This document shows, piece by piece, positions 6,566 to 6,582 of a stretch of 6,582 nucleotides of DNA. Every line of letters begins with the position of its first letter. Positions within the stretch are counted from its first letter, which is position 1. The stretch lies in the NCBI GenBank assembly GCA_029933995.1, contig JAOZNB010000071.1, positions 1 to 6,582 on the forward strand. The letters are read 5' to 3'. Below the pieces are notes generated by a model. That model did not search any database and was not told where the DNA came from. It saw only the letters and a program-made list of their open reading frames with translations. The DNA comes from Candidatus Moraniibacteriota bacterium (GTDB lineage: Bacteria; Patescibacteriota; Minisyncoccia; Moranbacterales; GCA-2747515). The position numbers were made by a program, and so were the translations under genes.

Positions 6566-6582
6566 ATCTGGAATGAAATTCC
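6538..6582 (+). repeat. Tandem hairpin unit, 29-base period, second copy cut by window end
   Basis: The 16 bases at 6538-6553 and at 6567-6582 are identical except at two positions: C6544 becomes A6573 and G6550 becomes T6579. These two bases are partners in the stem, so both copies fold, the first as GGACT-GAA-AGTCC and the second as GGAAT-GAA-ATTCC. The second copy runs into the window end. This may be a tandem terminator or the start of a hairpin array. Confidence 0.65.

Overview
The window is an AT-rich bacterial chromosome segment, about one third G+C by eye. It carries five complete, intact protein genes and no mobile element, RNA gene or CRISPR array that I can support. The mix is a ClpC-type unfoldase, a ComF-family phosphoribosyltransferase, a membrane-anchored L,D-transpeptidase with two Ig-like domains, an O-antigen-ligase-type polytopic protein and the ribosome-assembly GTPase YsxC/EngB. 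With no visible Shine-Dalgarno sequences and very short leaders, this resembles genomes of the Candidate Phyla Radiation (Patescibacteria). That placement is inference, not proof. The standard code (table 11) fits: four genes end in TAA and one in TAG, and no gene has an in-frame TGA, so the UGA=Gly code of Gracilibacteria/Absconditabacteria is not indicated.

Layout, left to right. Positions 1-113 hold a near-consensus sigma70-type promoter (60-88) that drives clpC (114-2549). A comF-family gene (2521-3270) overlaps the end of clpC by 29 bases and is probably translationally coupled to it. An 81-base gap leads to the L,D-transpeptidase gene (3352-4479), whose first codons contain an A8-TTC-T8 palindrome. 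A 121-base gap with a perfect TATAAT box precedes the O-antigen-ligase-family gene (4601-5911). This gene converges on ysxC (5931-6506, minus strand), with a small AT-rich hairpin at the junction that could stop transcription from both sides. The right edge (6537-6582) holds a strong plus-strand intrinsic terminator and, 29 bases later, a second hairpin that looks like a copy of it with one compensatory base-pair change. The window cuts this structure off.

Functionally, the left half suggests protein quality control (ClpC, presumably with a ClpP encoded elsewhere) joined to a possible DNA-uptake factor. The middle is cell-envelope work: peptidoglycan cross-linking and surface-glycan or glycoprotein assembly. 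The right end is a housekeeping ribosome-assembly gene. I see no undescribed multi-gene system here. The most unusual signal is the tandem, covarying hairpin pair at the right edge, which lies on the strand opposite ysxC with no plus-strand gene for more than 600 bases before it.
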